Assembly (NCBI RefSeq): GCF_021261325.1
Contig: NZ_JAJSBI010000019.1
Span: 62,001-126,000 of the forward strand
DNA length: 64,000 bases
Direction of reading: 5' to 3'
DNA from: Streptomyces guryensis
GTDB taxonomy: Bacteria > Actinomycetota > Actinomycetes > Streptomycetales > Streptomycetaceae
This document shows, in pieces, positions 26,523-34,539 of the stretch. The number at the start of each line of letters is the position of its first letter. Positions within the stretch are counted from its first letter, which is position 1. The notes under the pieces are model-generated. The model saw nothing but the letters and a program-made list of their open reading frames with translations. It did not search any database and was not told the origin of the DNA. Position numbers and translations under genes: made by a program.

Positions 26523-29011
26523 TGGGTTCGCACCGAGCAGTCACGGCTCTGTACGGTGCGGGGGTGACACAGGAATCGGTATCCCGTCTGGCTGTCGGCT
26601 CGCTGCTCTCCTGGGGCGCGGAGCGGGGCGAACGTCTCGATCCGGTGGCCGCGGACGCGGTCGTGCACTTGCTGGCGTTGAGCGGTGCCAAGGTGCGCGG
26701 CGGGCTTCCCGAGGCCACTCCCGACCTGGTGCGCGCGGTGCTGCTGGACGCGCTGCCACAGTTCCTGTCCGTCGCGCCCGGCGATGAGGGGGCGGCGCTC
26801 GCGGTCCTGCGGATTCTGGTGGACCGCACCAGGGCGGACGGGCGGCTCAACGCCAAGCGGCACGCGCGGCTGCGCGATGCGATTGGCACGTGCGCCGAGG
26901 AGCACTTGAGGGTGATGCGCGATCCGCGCGAGTTGACGCTCCCGCGCTGCTGGGGCGGCCTGTTGCGAGCGCGTGGCGTCGATGTACGGGACGCGGAGGC
27001 GGTGCGCGGCGGGCTGGAGGAGTTGGCGGGGCTGCCGTACGCGGAGCGCGCCGGGCTACTCTCCCTGCCGGAGGCTGGTCATGCGGGCGAGGGCGCGGCG
27101 GCGTGGGCACTTGCCCCCTACCGGCGCGGACTGGCGATGGAACGACATGCGGCGGCCGGGATGGCGCTGGGGCAGCGCCTCGCCATGTGTCTGACGGAGT
27201 CGGACGAGGCGCCGTGGGTGCTGGACCTGCTCGGGTCGGAGCGGGTGGCGCGTCTGATGGATGCGGACGGGATGGAGGAGTGGGTCGAGGCGGCCACGAA
27301 GGCCGGGTTGAGCGTGGCCCGGCGCTGGTCGTTCGGTCCGGCCGAGCTGCCCTCGGCGGCGCTTCCCGTCCCCGGTCCGCGTCCGCACGACATGGCGCTG
27401 GTCACCGCGGTGGGCGAGGTGGCCGAGCAGTACGACCTGCTGCGGGGGGAGGAGCCCTTGGCGGCGCCGCACCTGCTGCCCGCGGACCGGGCCGGGTTCG
27501 TGTCCGTGCTTTGCGGCAGCGGGCTGCTCGCGCCCGCGGCGCAGCTCGCCGCCTCCCCGCCCGCCGACGCCGACGCGGACGGCGTTGGTTTCGCGCTGGC
27601 TACTGGTTTTCTCGTGCTGGATCCGGAGGGCAGGCCGCGGCCGGGGCCGTCCCTGGAGGTGTGGCGCGAGCGGGATGCGGGCGAGCTCGCGGCGCTCGCC
27701 GTGCGCGCCCTGGTGGAGTTGTGCGCGCGGCTCGGCGCGGATCCGGACGTGGGGGAGGAGTACGAGGGCGAGATCCTGGGCGATCTGGTGGCACTCTACG
27801 GCGCGGCGGGCGAGACCCGCTCGGTGGCGCGGGAGGCGGCCGCGGCGGTCGACTGGGCGGTGCCGCCGGAGGCTTTGCTCGCCGCGCCGGTGCACGAGCA
27901 CAAGGACTCGACGGAGTCGGGGCAGGCGACTGCTGGGCCGTACCGCCTGCCGCCGTTGGCGGAGCTCGAACGGCTGCTGCAGCTGGGTGAGTTGGGCGAG
28001 GAGGACGCCGCCGAGCTGGAGTCGGCGGCACGGCGGCGGGCCGCCCGCCTGGATCTGCTGGCCGCGGCCGGTGTGGTGTGGCGCCGCGGTGACGCGTACG
28101 GGCTGACACCGCTCGCCGCCGCGGTGCTGCGCGAGGCGCTGCTGCTGGCGTACGGCGGCGGCTGGCCACCGCGCGCCGGTGAGTCGGCGCAGGAGGCGGA
28201 TGGGTCGGCCGCGGGTGACGGGGAGCAGGAGGGGTGGACGCCGTCGACCGTGGCGGAGCGCTTCCCCACCGAGGAGGCGGTTGTCGCGCTGGACGCCGAG
28301 CGGCTGGTCGCCGCCGCTCGGGACTGGGACGATCCTGCCGCTCACCGGCTGCTGCGCTCGTGGCTGGCGGGCGGGGAGGGCCCCGCGGCCCGCTGGCCGG
28401 AGCTGCTTGCGGCGCTGGCCGTACCCGCGCCGCGTACGCACCTGACCGGCCATCGCAGGCTGGTCGCCCACACTGTGCCGGACGCCCCGCCCGGGCTGCT
28501 CGCCGGGTACGTCGGCGACCCGGTGTTCGGCGCCTGGGCCGCTCAGCTGCTGCGGGTGGCGGGGCAGACGGTCGAGGAAGAGACCGTGCCTCTCTCGTCC
28601 CGGCTGCTGTGGCGGCTGGACCGGCTGCACGCGCTCGCGGTTCCGGCCTGGCGTGCGTCCTTCGCCCGGAGCGGGGCGTCCCCGGACGAAGCCGGGGAGG
28701 AATCGCCGGACGGAGCGGACGGCGGTGCCCCGCCCCCCGAACTCGGCGCTCTGTACGCCGGGTTCGAGCAGGCCGCCGCCGACTGGCCGGGCGGCGACGC
28801 CGCGCTGCTGGCGGATCTCGCCCGCGCCGACCCCTTCACGGCCTCCCACACCCTGGAAATACTGGCGGACCACCCGGACACGGAGATCGCCCGGCCCGCC
28901 GCGCTGGCGTACCAGGCGTGCGAGGAGGCACAGCTGGCAGCACGGCGCGGGAACGGTGGAAACGGGAACGGCGGGAAGAAGAAGGGCAAGAAGCGCAGGA
29001 AGCACCGCTGA
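26522..29011 (+). CDS. Large hypothetical helical protein (829 aa)
   Basis: Ala/Leu/Glu-rich, predicted almost entirely helical, with no signal peptide or membrane helix. A winged-helix-like stretch lies near residues 505-540 (ARLDLLAAAGVVWRRGDAYG). The protein ends in a Gly/Asn linker and a highly basic tail (GKKKGKKRRKHR), suggesting nucleic-acid contact. The ATG is coupled to the 78-aa gene; GTG 26564 is an alternative start. No catalytic motif seen and no family recognised. Divergent from the AAA+ ATPase gene, with which it may work. Confidence 0.7.
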   Translation: MGSHRAVTALYGAGVTQESVSRLAVGSLLSWGAERGERLDPVAADAVVHLLALSGAKVRGGLPEATPDLVRAVLLDALPQFLSVAPGDEGAALAVLRILVDRTRADGRLNAKRHARLRDAIGTCAEEHLRVMRDPRELTLPRCWGGLLRARGVDVRDAEAVRGGLEELAGLPYAERAGLLSLPEAGHAGEGAAAWALAPYRRGLAMERHAAAGMALGQRLAMCLTESDEAPWVLDLLGSERVARLMDADGMEEWVEAATKAGLSVARRWSFGPAELPSAALPVPGPRPHDMALVTAVGEVAEQYDLLRGEEPLAAPHLLPADRAGFVSVLCGSGLLAPAAQLAASPPADADADGVGFALATGFLVLDPEGRPRPGPSLEVWRERDAGELAALAVRALVELCARLGADPDVGEEYEGEILGDLVALYGAAGETRSVAREAAAAVDWAVPPEALLAAPVHEHKDSTESGQATAGPYRLPPLAELERLLQLGELGEEDAAELESAARRRAARLDLLAAAGVVWRRGDAYGLTPLAAAVLREALLLAYGGGWPPRAGESAQEADGSAAGDGEQEGWTPSTVAERFPTEEAVVALDAERLVAAARDWDDPAAHRLLRSWLAGGEGPAARWPELLAALAVPAPRTHLTGHRRLVAHTVPDAPPGLLAGYVGDPVFGAWAAQLLRVAGQTVEEETVPLSSRLLWRLDRLHALAVPAWRASFARSGASPDEAGEESPDGADGGAPPPELGALYAGFEQAAADWPGGDAALLADLARADPFTASHTLEILADHPDTEIARPAALAYQACEEAQLAARRGNGGNGNGGKKKGKKRRKHR

Positions 29012-29069
29012 ACCAGGGCAGGGTCGCCTCTGCACCCACGCGTGAAGCTACCGGCGATGTACACCCAGA

Positions 29070-29402
29070 CGCCTCCACGTCCTCGCGGCGGGTACGTCCC
29101 TCAAGCTCGACCCCGACCTGCTGAACCGCTTTCCCGCCAGCTACCGGCACCCGGCGCATCTGCAGACCAAGGCCGGGTTCTCCGTCGAGGACGGGCTGCC
29201 GGGGCTGCGGACGATCAGGGTGCTGAATGCCCGGCGTTTTCTCGCGGCCATCCAGCAGCAGCGCCTGGAATGCAAGCGGTACGTCCGCCAGATCACCCAG
29301 GCGCTGCGCGAACGGGCGCGCGAAAGCCCCCACGTGATCGCTCTGGCCGAGGCCAAGGCGGCGGCCAGCCGCCTCCTCACGGAAAAGCGTCCATCCGAAT
29401 AA
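29070..29402 (+). pseudogene. C-terminal fragment of an unidentified protein
   Basis: About 110 codons of well-behaved protein (RLHVLAAGTSLKLDPDLLNR, FPASYRHPAHLQTKAGF, then a coiled-coil-like tail ending in LLTEKRPSE). It has no start codon at the front and a stop just upstream in frame. It looks like the 3' end of a gene whose 5' part was lost. A shorter product from ATG 29220 (60 aa) is possible. Confidence 0.4.
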
Positions 29403-29712
29403 CCCTTTGGCCTCGGCGAGTTGCGCCCTCACGAGGAGCGACGCCTCTCTGTGCGTGTCGCTCGCCAGCAGCCCTCAACGTGCCGTGATCACATCGCGTC
29501 CTGGCGGACGGCACGTGGACGCGGTCGGCGCCGACGGAGGTGTTCACCGGGTGTTGACGACAGGATGCCAGCTGGTGCCCGCTATGCGAATGCGGTCGGC
29601 CGGGGTGTCTCGGGAGCCGGGAACCCGCACTCCTGTCAAGTCCGTGGGCGAAATGACATCCGATCGCCTGAAACGCCCCGGAGCATTGCCAGGGATCCGG
29701 CACGATACGCGC
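29403..29712. other. Intergenic interval
   Basis: 310 bp between the fragment and the 121-aa gene. I see no gene, strong hairpin or repeat; it presumably holds the promoter of the 121-aa gene. Confidence 0.5.
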
Positions 29713-30078
29713 ATGGACGAAGACGTATTCCTGGAGAGCACCAAGCAGTTCGCGCTCTACCTCTCCGAACTCCAAGGCGGCCTTGACCCCGAGTCGTACG
29801 AGCTGCTGCTGCGCATCCCCAAGGGTACGAACGACGCGCTCGTCCACCGCAACGTCGATATCGACATCGAGCTGTCCCCACGAGAACAGGAGCTGTTCAC
29901 TCCCGAGTTCGGGCGGTGGCTGAACCAGCTCCTGGATCTTCTGGGCCCGTTCGGTGCGCACACGCTCGTCGATTTCAACACCCTCACCGGAGCCGAACCC
30001 GTGCAGAGCGACGCCGAGCGGGAGTACCTACGCCGTGAGGTCGAGGGCATCGCCAGGGCCAGCGGACTGGAGCGCTGA
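29713..30078 (+). CDS. Hypothetical acidic protein (121 aa)
   Basis: ATG 29713. Begins MDEDVFLESTKQFALYLSEL; strongly acidic, with EYLRREVEGIARASGLER at the C-terminus. Soluble, no motif recognised. The frame continues upstream but without a better start. It lies between the 829-aa gene and the IS pair. Size and charge would suit an immunity or anti-factor protein, but nothing proves it. Confidence 0.55.
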   Translation: MDEDVFLESTKQFALYLSELQGGLDPESYELLLRIPKGTNDALVHRNVDIDIELSPREQELFTPEFGRWLNQLLDLLGPFGAHTLVDFNTLTGAEPVQSDAEREYLRREVEGIARASGLER

Positions 30079-30340
30079 CGGCGACGTGACCTCCTGCGAC
30101 TACACGGCGAAGGGTGTCAGGCTACCGACACTGCGAAGTCCATGGACGTGACCGGGCGACGCAGCGCTCTGGCGACCGTGATCCATATCGAAACCCCGAC
30201 GGTCGTGGACCATCTCTTCGGTGCCAAGCAGCGATCCCGAAGTGCCACAACTCTTCCAGCTCATGCGAACGACCGACGACACGGCGCAGAGAGGGTCTGT
30301 ACGGTGAGCGGTGTAACTCCCGAGCTGGAAGCGACAGTTG

Positions 30341-31626
30341 ATGACTGACGTGACGAGTGACACCGAGGCCCTGCAAGCCCCTGTGAGTGGGACGAGCGCC
30401 GTGGATGACGGGCTGGTCGCCGAGTTGGTTGCCCGGGCCCAGGCCGGTGGCGTGAAACTCACCGGGGAGGGCGGCCTGCTGCAGCAGCTGACCAAACGGG
30501 TGCTGGAGTCCGCGCTGGAGGGCGAGCTCACTGATCATCTGGGGCACCAGCCTGGCGAGCGGGCCGAGGGCGGTCGGGACAACTACCGCAACGGGCACCG
30601 GTCCAAGACCGTGATCACCGAGTCGGGGCCGGTCGAGATCGCGGTGCTGCGGGACAGGGCCGGGTCCTTCGAGCCCCACTGGTCAAGAAGCGGCAGCGGC
30701 GTCTGGGCGGGGTGGATGAGATGGTCCTGTCGCTGTCGGCGAAAGGGCTGACGCATGGGGAGATCTCCGCGCATCTCGCCGAGGTGTATGGCACGGAAAT
30801 CTCCAAGTCCACGATCTCCACGATCACCGACAGTGTGATGGCCGGCATGATGGAATGGCAGAACCGCCCGCTGGACAGCGTCTACCCGGTCGTCTTCATC
30901 GACTGTGTGAACGTAAAGGTCAGGGACGGGCAGGTCGCCAACCGGCCCGTCTACATGGCGGTGGCGGTCACCGCCGAGGGACACCGGGACATCCTGGGCC
31001 TGTGGATCGGCGACGGCGGGGAGGGCGCAAAGTACTGGCTCCAGGTCCTGACCGAGATCAAGAACCGCGGCGCGGCCGATGTCCTGATGCTGGTCTGTGA
31101 CGGCCTGACCGGCCTCCCGGACGCCGTGAATACCGTCTGGCCTGCGACGATCGTCCAGACCTGCGTCGTTCACCTGCTGCGGAACAGCTTCCGTTACGCG
31201 GCCCGGCAGGACTGGGAGAAGATCGCGAAGGCGCTCAGGCCCGTTTACACCGCGCCGACCGAGAAGGCCGCGCTGGAGCGGTTCGTGGAGTTCACCGACG
31301 CCTGGGGCGGGAAGTATCTGGCGATCGTCCGGCTCTGGGAAGCGGCCTGGGCGGAGTTCGTGCCCTTCCTCCAGTTCGACGTGGAGATCCGCAAGATCAT
31401 CTGCACCACCAACGCAATCGAGAGCATCAACGCACGGATCCGCAAGGCCGTCCGGGCCCGGGGGCACTTCCCCACCGACCAGGCCGCCCTCAAGTGCGTC
31501 TACTTGGCCGTCATGAGCCTGGACCCGACCGGGACCGGACGCAAACGCTGGACCATGCGCTGGAAGGCAGCACTCCAGGCTTTCGACATCACCTTCGACG
31601 GCCGCCTCACCGCTGGCCGCCGCTGA
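30341..31626 (+). pseudogene. IS256-family (Mutator-like) transposase with one frameshift
   Basis: The N-terminal 114 codons (GGLLQQLTKRVLESALEGEL) and the catalytic part (SLSAKGLTHGEISAHLAEVY onward) are in different frames. One G appears lost near 30678, where CCCCACTGGTC replaces the expected CCCCAGCTGGTC. Catalytic residues of the DDE set remain: Asp in FIDCVNVKV, Asp in VCDGLTGLPDAV, Glu in TTNAIESINARIRKA. It is inactive unless the shift is a sequencing error. Confidence 0.85.
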
Positions 31627-31660
31627 ACAAAACTGAACCGCTCCGGGATCGGTGGAGGCT

Positions 31661-32623
31661 CTATGCGTTGACTCCAGCCGCCGGTTGGGGCTGGTGTTGA
31701 GCGTAGTGGTTGGTCTCGTGCTCGTGGGGCGGGATGTCGCCGATCGCTGTGTGGAGGCGCTGGTTGTTGAACCAGTCGACCCATTCCGCGGTGGCGAGTT
31801 CAACGTCGGCCAGGCCGTGCCAGGGCCTGCGCGGCTTTATCAACTCCGTCTTGTAGAGGCCGATCTGGGATTCCATGAGCGCGTTGTCCAAGGCGTCGCC
31901 GACGGTGCCGATCGAGGCGTCGATGCCGGCCTCGATCAGGTGCGCGGTGAACGCGAAAGACGTGTACTGACTGCCCGCGTCCGAATGATGAACCAGCCCC
32001 GGGCCAGCGGGAGTTCCGGCGCGGTCGCGGCGCCACAAGGCCATGTCGAGCGCGTCGAGAACGAGCTTGGCCCGCTTGCTGGTGGCGGCGGACCAGCCCA
32101 CGATCGCCCGGGAGAACACGTCCACGACGAACGCGACGTAGACGATCCCCGACCAGGTGGCGACATAGGTGAAGTCAGCCACCCACCGCTCGTTCGGCCT
32201 GGACGCGGTGAAGTCACGTTGCAGCAGGTCAGCGGACCGCTCATGGCCATCGTCCCGGACGGTGGTGCGGATCTTCTTCCCGCGCCGGGCGCCTTCGAGG
32301 CCGAGGTCGCGCATCAGCCGGGCGACGGTGCAGCGGGCCACCGGTATGCCCTCGCGGTGCAGCTGACGCCAGACCTTCCGGACCCCGTAGACGCCGAAAT
32401 CGTCGGCGTGGACGCGGCTGATCTGCGTCTTCAGCTCCCTGTCGCGGACCGACCGGTCGCTGGGGGTGCGGTTCCTGGCGGCGTAGTAGGTGCTCGTCGC
32501 GATCTTCAGTCCGTGGCTGGTCAGGACTCGGCAGATCGGCTCGACCCCGAACACCTGGCGGTGTGCGTCGATGAACGCTACGAGCGCTTCGACGGCCGGT
32601 CGAGCTCGGCCGCGAAGAAAGCC
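31661..32623 (-). CDS. IS3-family transposase OrfB (DDE integrase domain)
   Basis: About 320 codons. HTH_21 region (HRQVFGVEPICRVLTSHGL) is followed by the rve domain: Asp in ERWVADFTYV, Asp in HHSDAGSQYTS, Glu in NALMESQIGLYKTE. No start codon lies at the front; it is entered from orfA by a -1 frameshift in the overlap (about 32578-32623). The stop lies in the left terminal repeat. Confidence 0.9.
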   Translation of the reverse strand, partial: GFLRGRARPAVEALVAFIDAHRQVFGVEPICRVLTSHGLKIATSTYYAARNRTPSDRSVRDRELKTQISRVHADDFGVYGVRKVWRQLHREGIPVARCTVARLMRDLGLEGARRGKKIRTTVRDDGHERSADLLQRDFTASRPNERWVADFTYVATWSGIVYVAFVVDVFSRAIVGWSAATSKRAKLVLDALDMALWRRDRAGTPAGPGLVHHSDAGSQYTSFAFTAHLIEAGIDASIGTVGDALDNALMESQIGLYKTELIKPRRPWHGLADVELATAEWVDWFNNQRLHTAIGDIPPHEHETNHYAQHQPQPAAGVNA

Positions 32624-32904
32624 GAGGCCGCCTTCAAGATCTCGTTCGCCCGTCGCAGTTCGGCGTTCTCGGCCCGCAGCCGCTTGATCTCCGCGGCCCC
32701 TTCCGACGTGACTCCGGGCCGCTGGCCTGCGTCGACCTCGGTCTTGCGGACCCAGGTCCTCACCGTCTCGGCGGCACCGATCCCCAGCTTGGCCGCGACC
32801 GCCTTCATCGCGGCCCACTCGGTGGGGTAGTTCGGGCGGATCTCCGCAACCATGCGCACCGCGCGCTCGCGAAGCTCGGGAGGGTAAGGGGACGGACGTG
32901 CCAT
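32578..32904 (-). CDS. IS3-family transposase OrfA (HTH protein)
   Basis: 108 aa. Starts MARPSPYPPELRERAVRMV, the usual IS3 OrfA opening. It contains a helix-turn-helix (AAKLGIGAAETVRTWVRK) and a leucine-zipper-like segment (EIKRLRAENAELRRANEILK). Binds the terminal repeats and overlaps orfB. Confidence 0.9.
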   Translation of the reverse strand: MARPSPYPPELRERAVRMVAEIRPNYPTEWAAMKAVAAKLGIGAAETVRTWVRKTEVDAGQRPGVTSEGAAEIKRLRAENAELRRANEILKAASAFFAAELDRPSKRS

Positions 32905-32993
32905 GACTCGATCCTCTCAAGGAATCGAGCCTCCATCAGACCCGGAGCGGTTCAAACCGACCGAGTTCCACCGTTCGCTACACAGACCCCGCA

Positions 32994-33018
32994 GAACGAC
33001 CGACGACACGGCGCAGAG
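32994..33018. repeat. 25-bp direct repeat flanking the IS256-type element
   Basis: The sequence GAACGACCGACGACACGGCG plus five further bases is identical at 30267-30291 and here. Removing the element leaves a near-perfect tandem pair of 22-bp units, so the element may have landed in an existing tandem repeat. Confidence 0.75.
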
Positions 33019-33209
33019 TGGGGAAGGTGAGGCGCAGAGAACCGCCCAAGGTCGTCGTCGAGTACGTCGTCGTGGACGGGCCCGAAGGCGAGCAGTTGGC
33101 GACCAAGCAGGGCGAGGCCATCCGCGAGGTCCTCGTGTGGCTGTACACGTACCAGGGCTGCACGGAGTGCGACAGCGAGATAAGCGAGATGGACGGCAAC
33201 GCAGAGTGA
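33018..33209 (+). CDS. Small cassette protein, copy 2 (61-63 aa, unknown function)
   Basis: Shares EPPKVVVEYVVVDGPEGEQL with the 59-aa protein at 24047; the C-terminal half, with two Cys (GCTECDSEIS), differs. Starts are GTG 33018 or GTG 33027. The 25-bp sequence ending at its start is also present at 30267-30291 on the far side of the IS pair, so the insertion landed just upstream of this gene. No family recognised. Confidence 0.6.
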   Translation: MGKVRRREPPKVVVEYVVVDGPEGEQLATKQGEAIREVLVWLYTYQGCTECDSEISEMDGNAE

Positions 33210-33406
33210 CTGCCCCGTGCTCCTGCACGCTGAACGTGTCACGCGGGACCCAGAGCGTGGCGCCCGGCGGGATGATTCCCGCCATGCCCATCCGGTTGCT
33301 GGAGCAGCCGCAGCCCATGAATTCAGCGTTCCCATGTACTGGGTCCCCCCAGTGGCGCCCACCTGCGCAGAGTCCCAGACCAGCCCCGACCTGCGCAAAG
33401 GCGAAA

Positions 33407-33448
33407 CAGCTGAGGGTCAGCCAGGAAAACCTGACTGACCCTCAGCTG
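33407..33448 (-). terminator. Strong hairpin between cassette 2 and tRNA-Arg
   Basis: CAGCTGAGGGTCAG pairs perfectly with CTGACCCTCAGCTG (14 bp, 14-base loop). On the minus strand it follows the tRNA by about 50 bases, so it is probably its terminator; on the plus strand it would stop reading from the island. Confidence 0.75.
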
Positions 33449-33470
33449 CCGGGCTGCCCCAAAATGCGCA

Positions 33471-33509
33471 CTGACCTGCAGTTATGTTGCACAGGCGAGT
33501 GCCCCCGGC
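33471..33509. repeat. Attachment-site-like motif pair, copy 2
   Basis: CTGACCTGC, 19 bases, GTGCCCCCGGC. The second motif is the 3' end of tRNA-Arg. Matches 24425-24463 in both motifs and spacing. Confidence 0.5.
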
Positions 33510-33571
33510 AGGATTCGAACCTGCGCACACGGCTCCGGAGGCCGTTGCTCTATCCCCTGAGCTACGGGGGC
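33500..33571 (-). tRNA. tRNA-Arg (anticodon CCG)
   Basis: 72 nt cloverleaf: acceptor GCCCCCG paired with CGGGGGC, D arm GCTC/GAGC, anticodon stem ACGGC/GCCGT with loop CTCCGGA (anticodon CCG), T arm GCAGG-TTCGAAT-CCTGC, discriminator A. The CCA end is not encoded. tRNA-Arg genes are known integration sites for actinomycete conjugative elements, and the accessory island lies on its 3' side. Confidence 0.96.
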
Positions 33572-33950
33572 GTGTCCGCTGCGCTGCGTGCGCGGCGACG
33601 GGTAGAACCCTACCAGCTGATCCCGGGTGTTCATGAACGGGTTTAGCGACGTCGGCCCGGGCGCCGCCCGGCGCCGCATCGCCCGCCGGCACCCCGCTGT
33701 TCCCCTGCCGCCCGACAGCCCCCGCTCCAACCCTGCCGTCACCCCGCCCCCGCCGACCGCCCCCACCCCCCCCGAAGCCGCACCCGTCCGGATGGCCGGA
33801 ACCCCAGTCCCCCCGCAAGGGCCGGAACCTCCGTCCCCCGCAAGGCCCGGAACCTCCGTCCCCCGCAAGGCCCGGAACCCCCGTCCCCCGCAAGGGCCGG
33901 AAGTAGGCAAAAGCCGGACGCGGTGGCCGGGGCCGACCTACTCTCGAGTT
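33572..33950. other. Non-coding interval between tRNA-Arg and the response regulator
   Basis: Holds the tRNA promoter side and the 4 x 25-bp repeat array. The regulator frame stays open back to 33627, but the predicted extension is Pro/Arg-rich repeat translation and not credible protein. Confidence 0.6.
33794..33894. repeat. Four tandem 25-26-bp repeats upstream of the response regulator
   Basis: Units run from GGCCGGAACC to CCCCGCAAG: 33794-33819, 33820-33844, 33845-33869 and 33870-33894, with few differences. They end about 57 bp before the regulator's GTG. The leading GCCGGAA is repeated once more after the last unit. Confidence 0.85.
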
Positions 33951-34430
33951 GTGCCAGGCGCGTCGGGCCGGGTGCTTGTTGTGGACGACAACAAGGTCAT
34001 CCGGCAGCTGATCAGGGTCAATCTCGAACTGGAGGGTTTCGAGGTGGTGACCGCGGCTGACGGTGCCGAGTGTCTGGAAGTCGTTCATCAGGTGCGGCCC
34101 GATGCCGTGACGCTCGACGTCGTCATGCCCCGACTGGACGGTCTGCGGACCGCCGCCCGGCTCCGCTCCGATCCACGCACCCGGGACCTGCCCTTGGCCA
34201 TCGTCAGTGCCTGCACCTCGTACGAGGTCGAGGCCGGCCTGGACGTGGGGGTCGAGGCCTTCCTCGCCAAGCCCTTCGAGCCTGCCGAACTGGTGCGTCT
34301 CGTGCACCAGTTGATCGAGCGGAAGAGGAGTGCGAGGGGTGAGGGAGAGGGGGACGGGCCCGGGTTCGGCGGCATTCTCGGGGTCGGTGAGGCCGAGCGG
34401 GCCGAGCGGGCCGGGCGGGCCGGCGGCTGA
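33951..34430 (+). CDS. Single-domain response regulator
   Basis: 159 aa, one receiver domain and no output domain. Acidic pair in VLVVDDNK, phosphoacceptor Asp in VTLDVVMPRLDG, Ser in IVSACTS, Lys in LAKPFEP. The C-terminus is a low-complexity Gly/Glu/Arg tail. GTG 33951 puts the receiver at residue 8, as expected. No kinase is adjacent. It is a conserved neighbour of nrtL-lysA in Streptomyces. Confidence 0.88.
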   Translation: MPGASGRVLVVDDNKVIRQLIRVNLELEGFEVVTAADGAECLEVVHQVRPDAVTLDVVMPRLDGLRTAARLRSDPRTRDLPLAIVSACTSYEVEAGLDVGVEAFLAKPFEPAELVRLVHQLIERKRSARGEGEGDGPGFGGILGVGEAERAERAGRAGG

Positions 34431-34539
34431 CTCGGACCACGTCCTCCTGTCCATGCCACGTGCGCATGTCCCGTCCACATCCCGGAACCTCCCCAAACCG
34501 GCTCGCATACCCACCCCGCTCCTCCCATACGCTTGTGCC

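Larger units (their letters stand above)
31634..32954 (-). mobile_element. IS3-family insertion sequence, intact
   Basis: 1321 bp with 28-bp terminal inverted repeats at 31634-31661 and 32927-32954. Both start TGAACCGCTCCGGG and end GGAGGCTC, with a few mismatches between. A 3-bp target duplication AAC (31631-31633 and 32955-32957) flanks it. Carries orfA and orfB with an intact DDE set. It lies wholly inside the IS256-type element, so it arrived later. Confidence 0.92.
30293..32989. mobile_element. IS256-family insertion sequence interrupted by an IS3-family element
   Basis: Ends are imperfect inverted repeats beginning GGGTCTGT (left, 30293) and ACAGACCC (right, 32989), matching at about 20 of 27 positions. 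Flanking bases share CGCAGA, a plausible target duplication. The only gene is a frameshifted transposase. The right arm is split at 31633/32955 by the nested IS3-type element; without it the IS would be about 1.37 kb. It has split the second small-gene cassette. Confidence 0.8.

Noticed and set aside
33794..33894. CRISPR array
   Set aside because: The units are directly tandem with no spacers, and no cas genes are present.
33627..33950. 108-residue N-terminal extension of the response regulator
   Set aside because: Pro/Arg-rich translation of the repeat array and tRNA flank; GTG 33951 gives the normal receiver-domain start.
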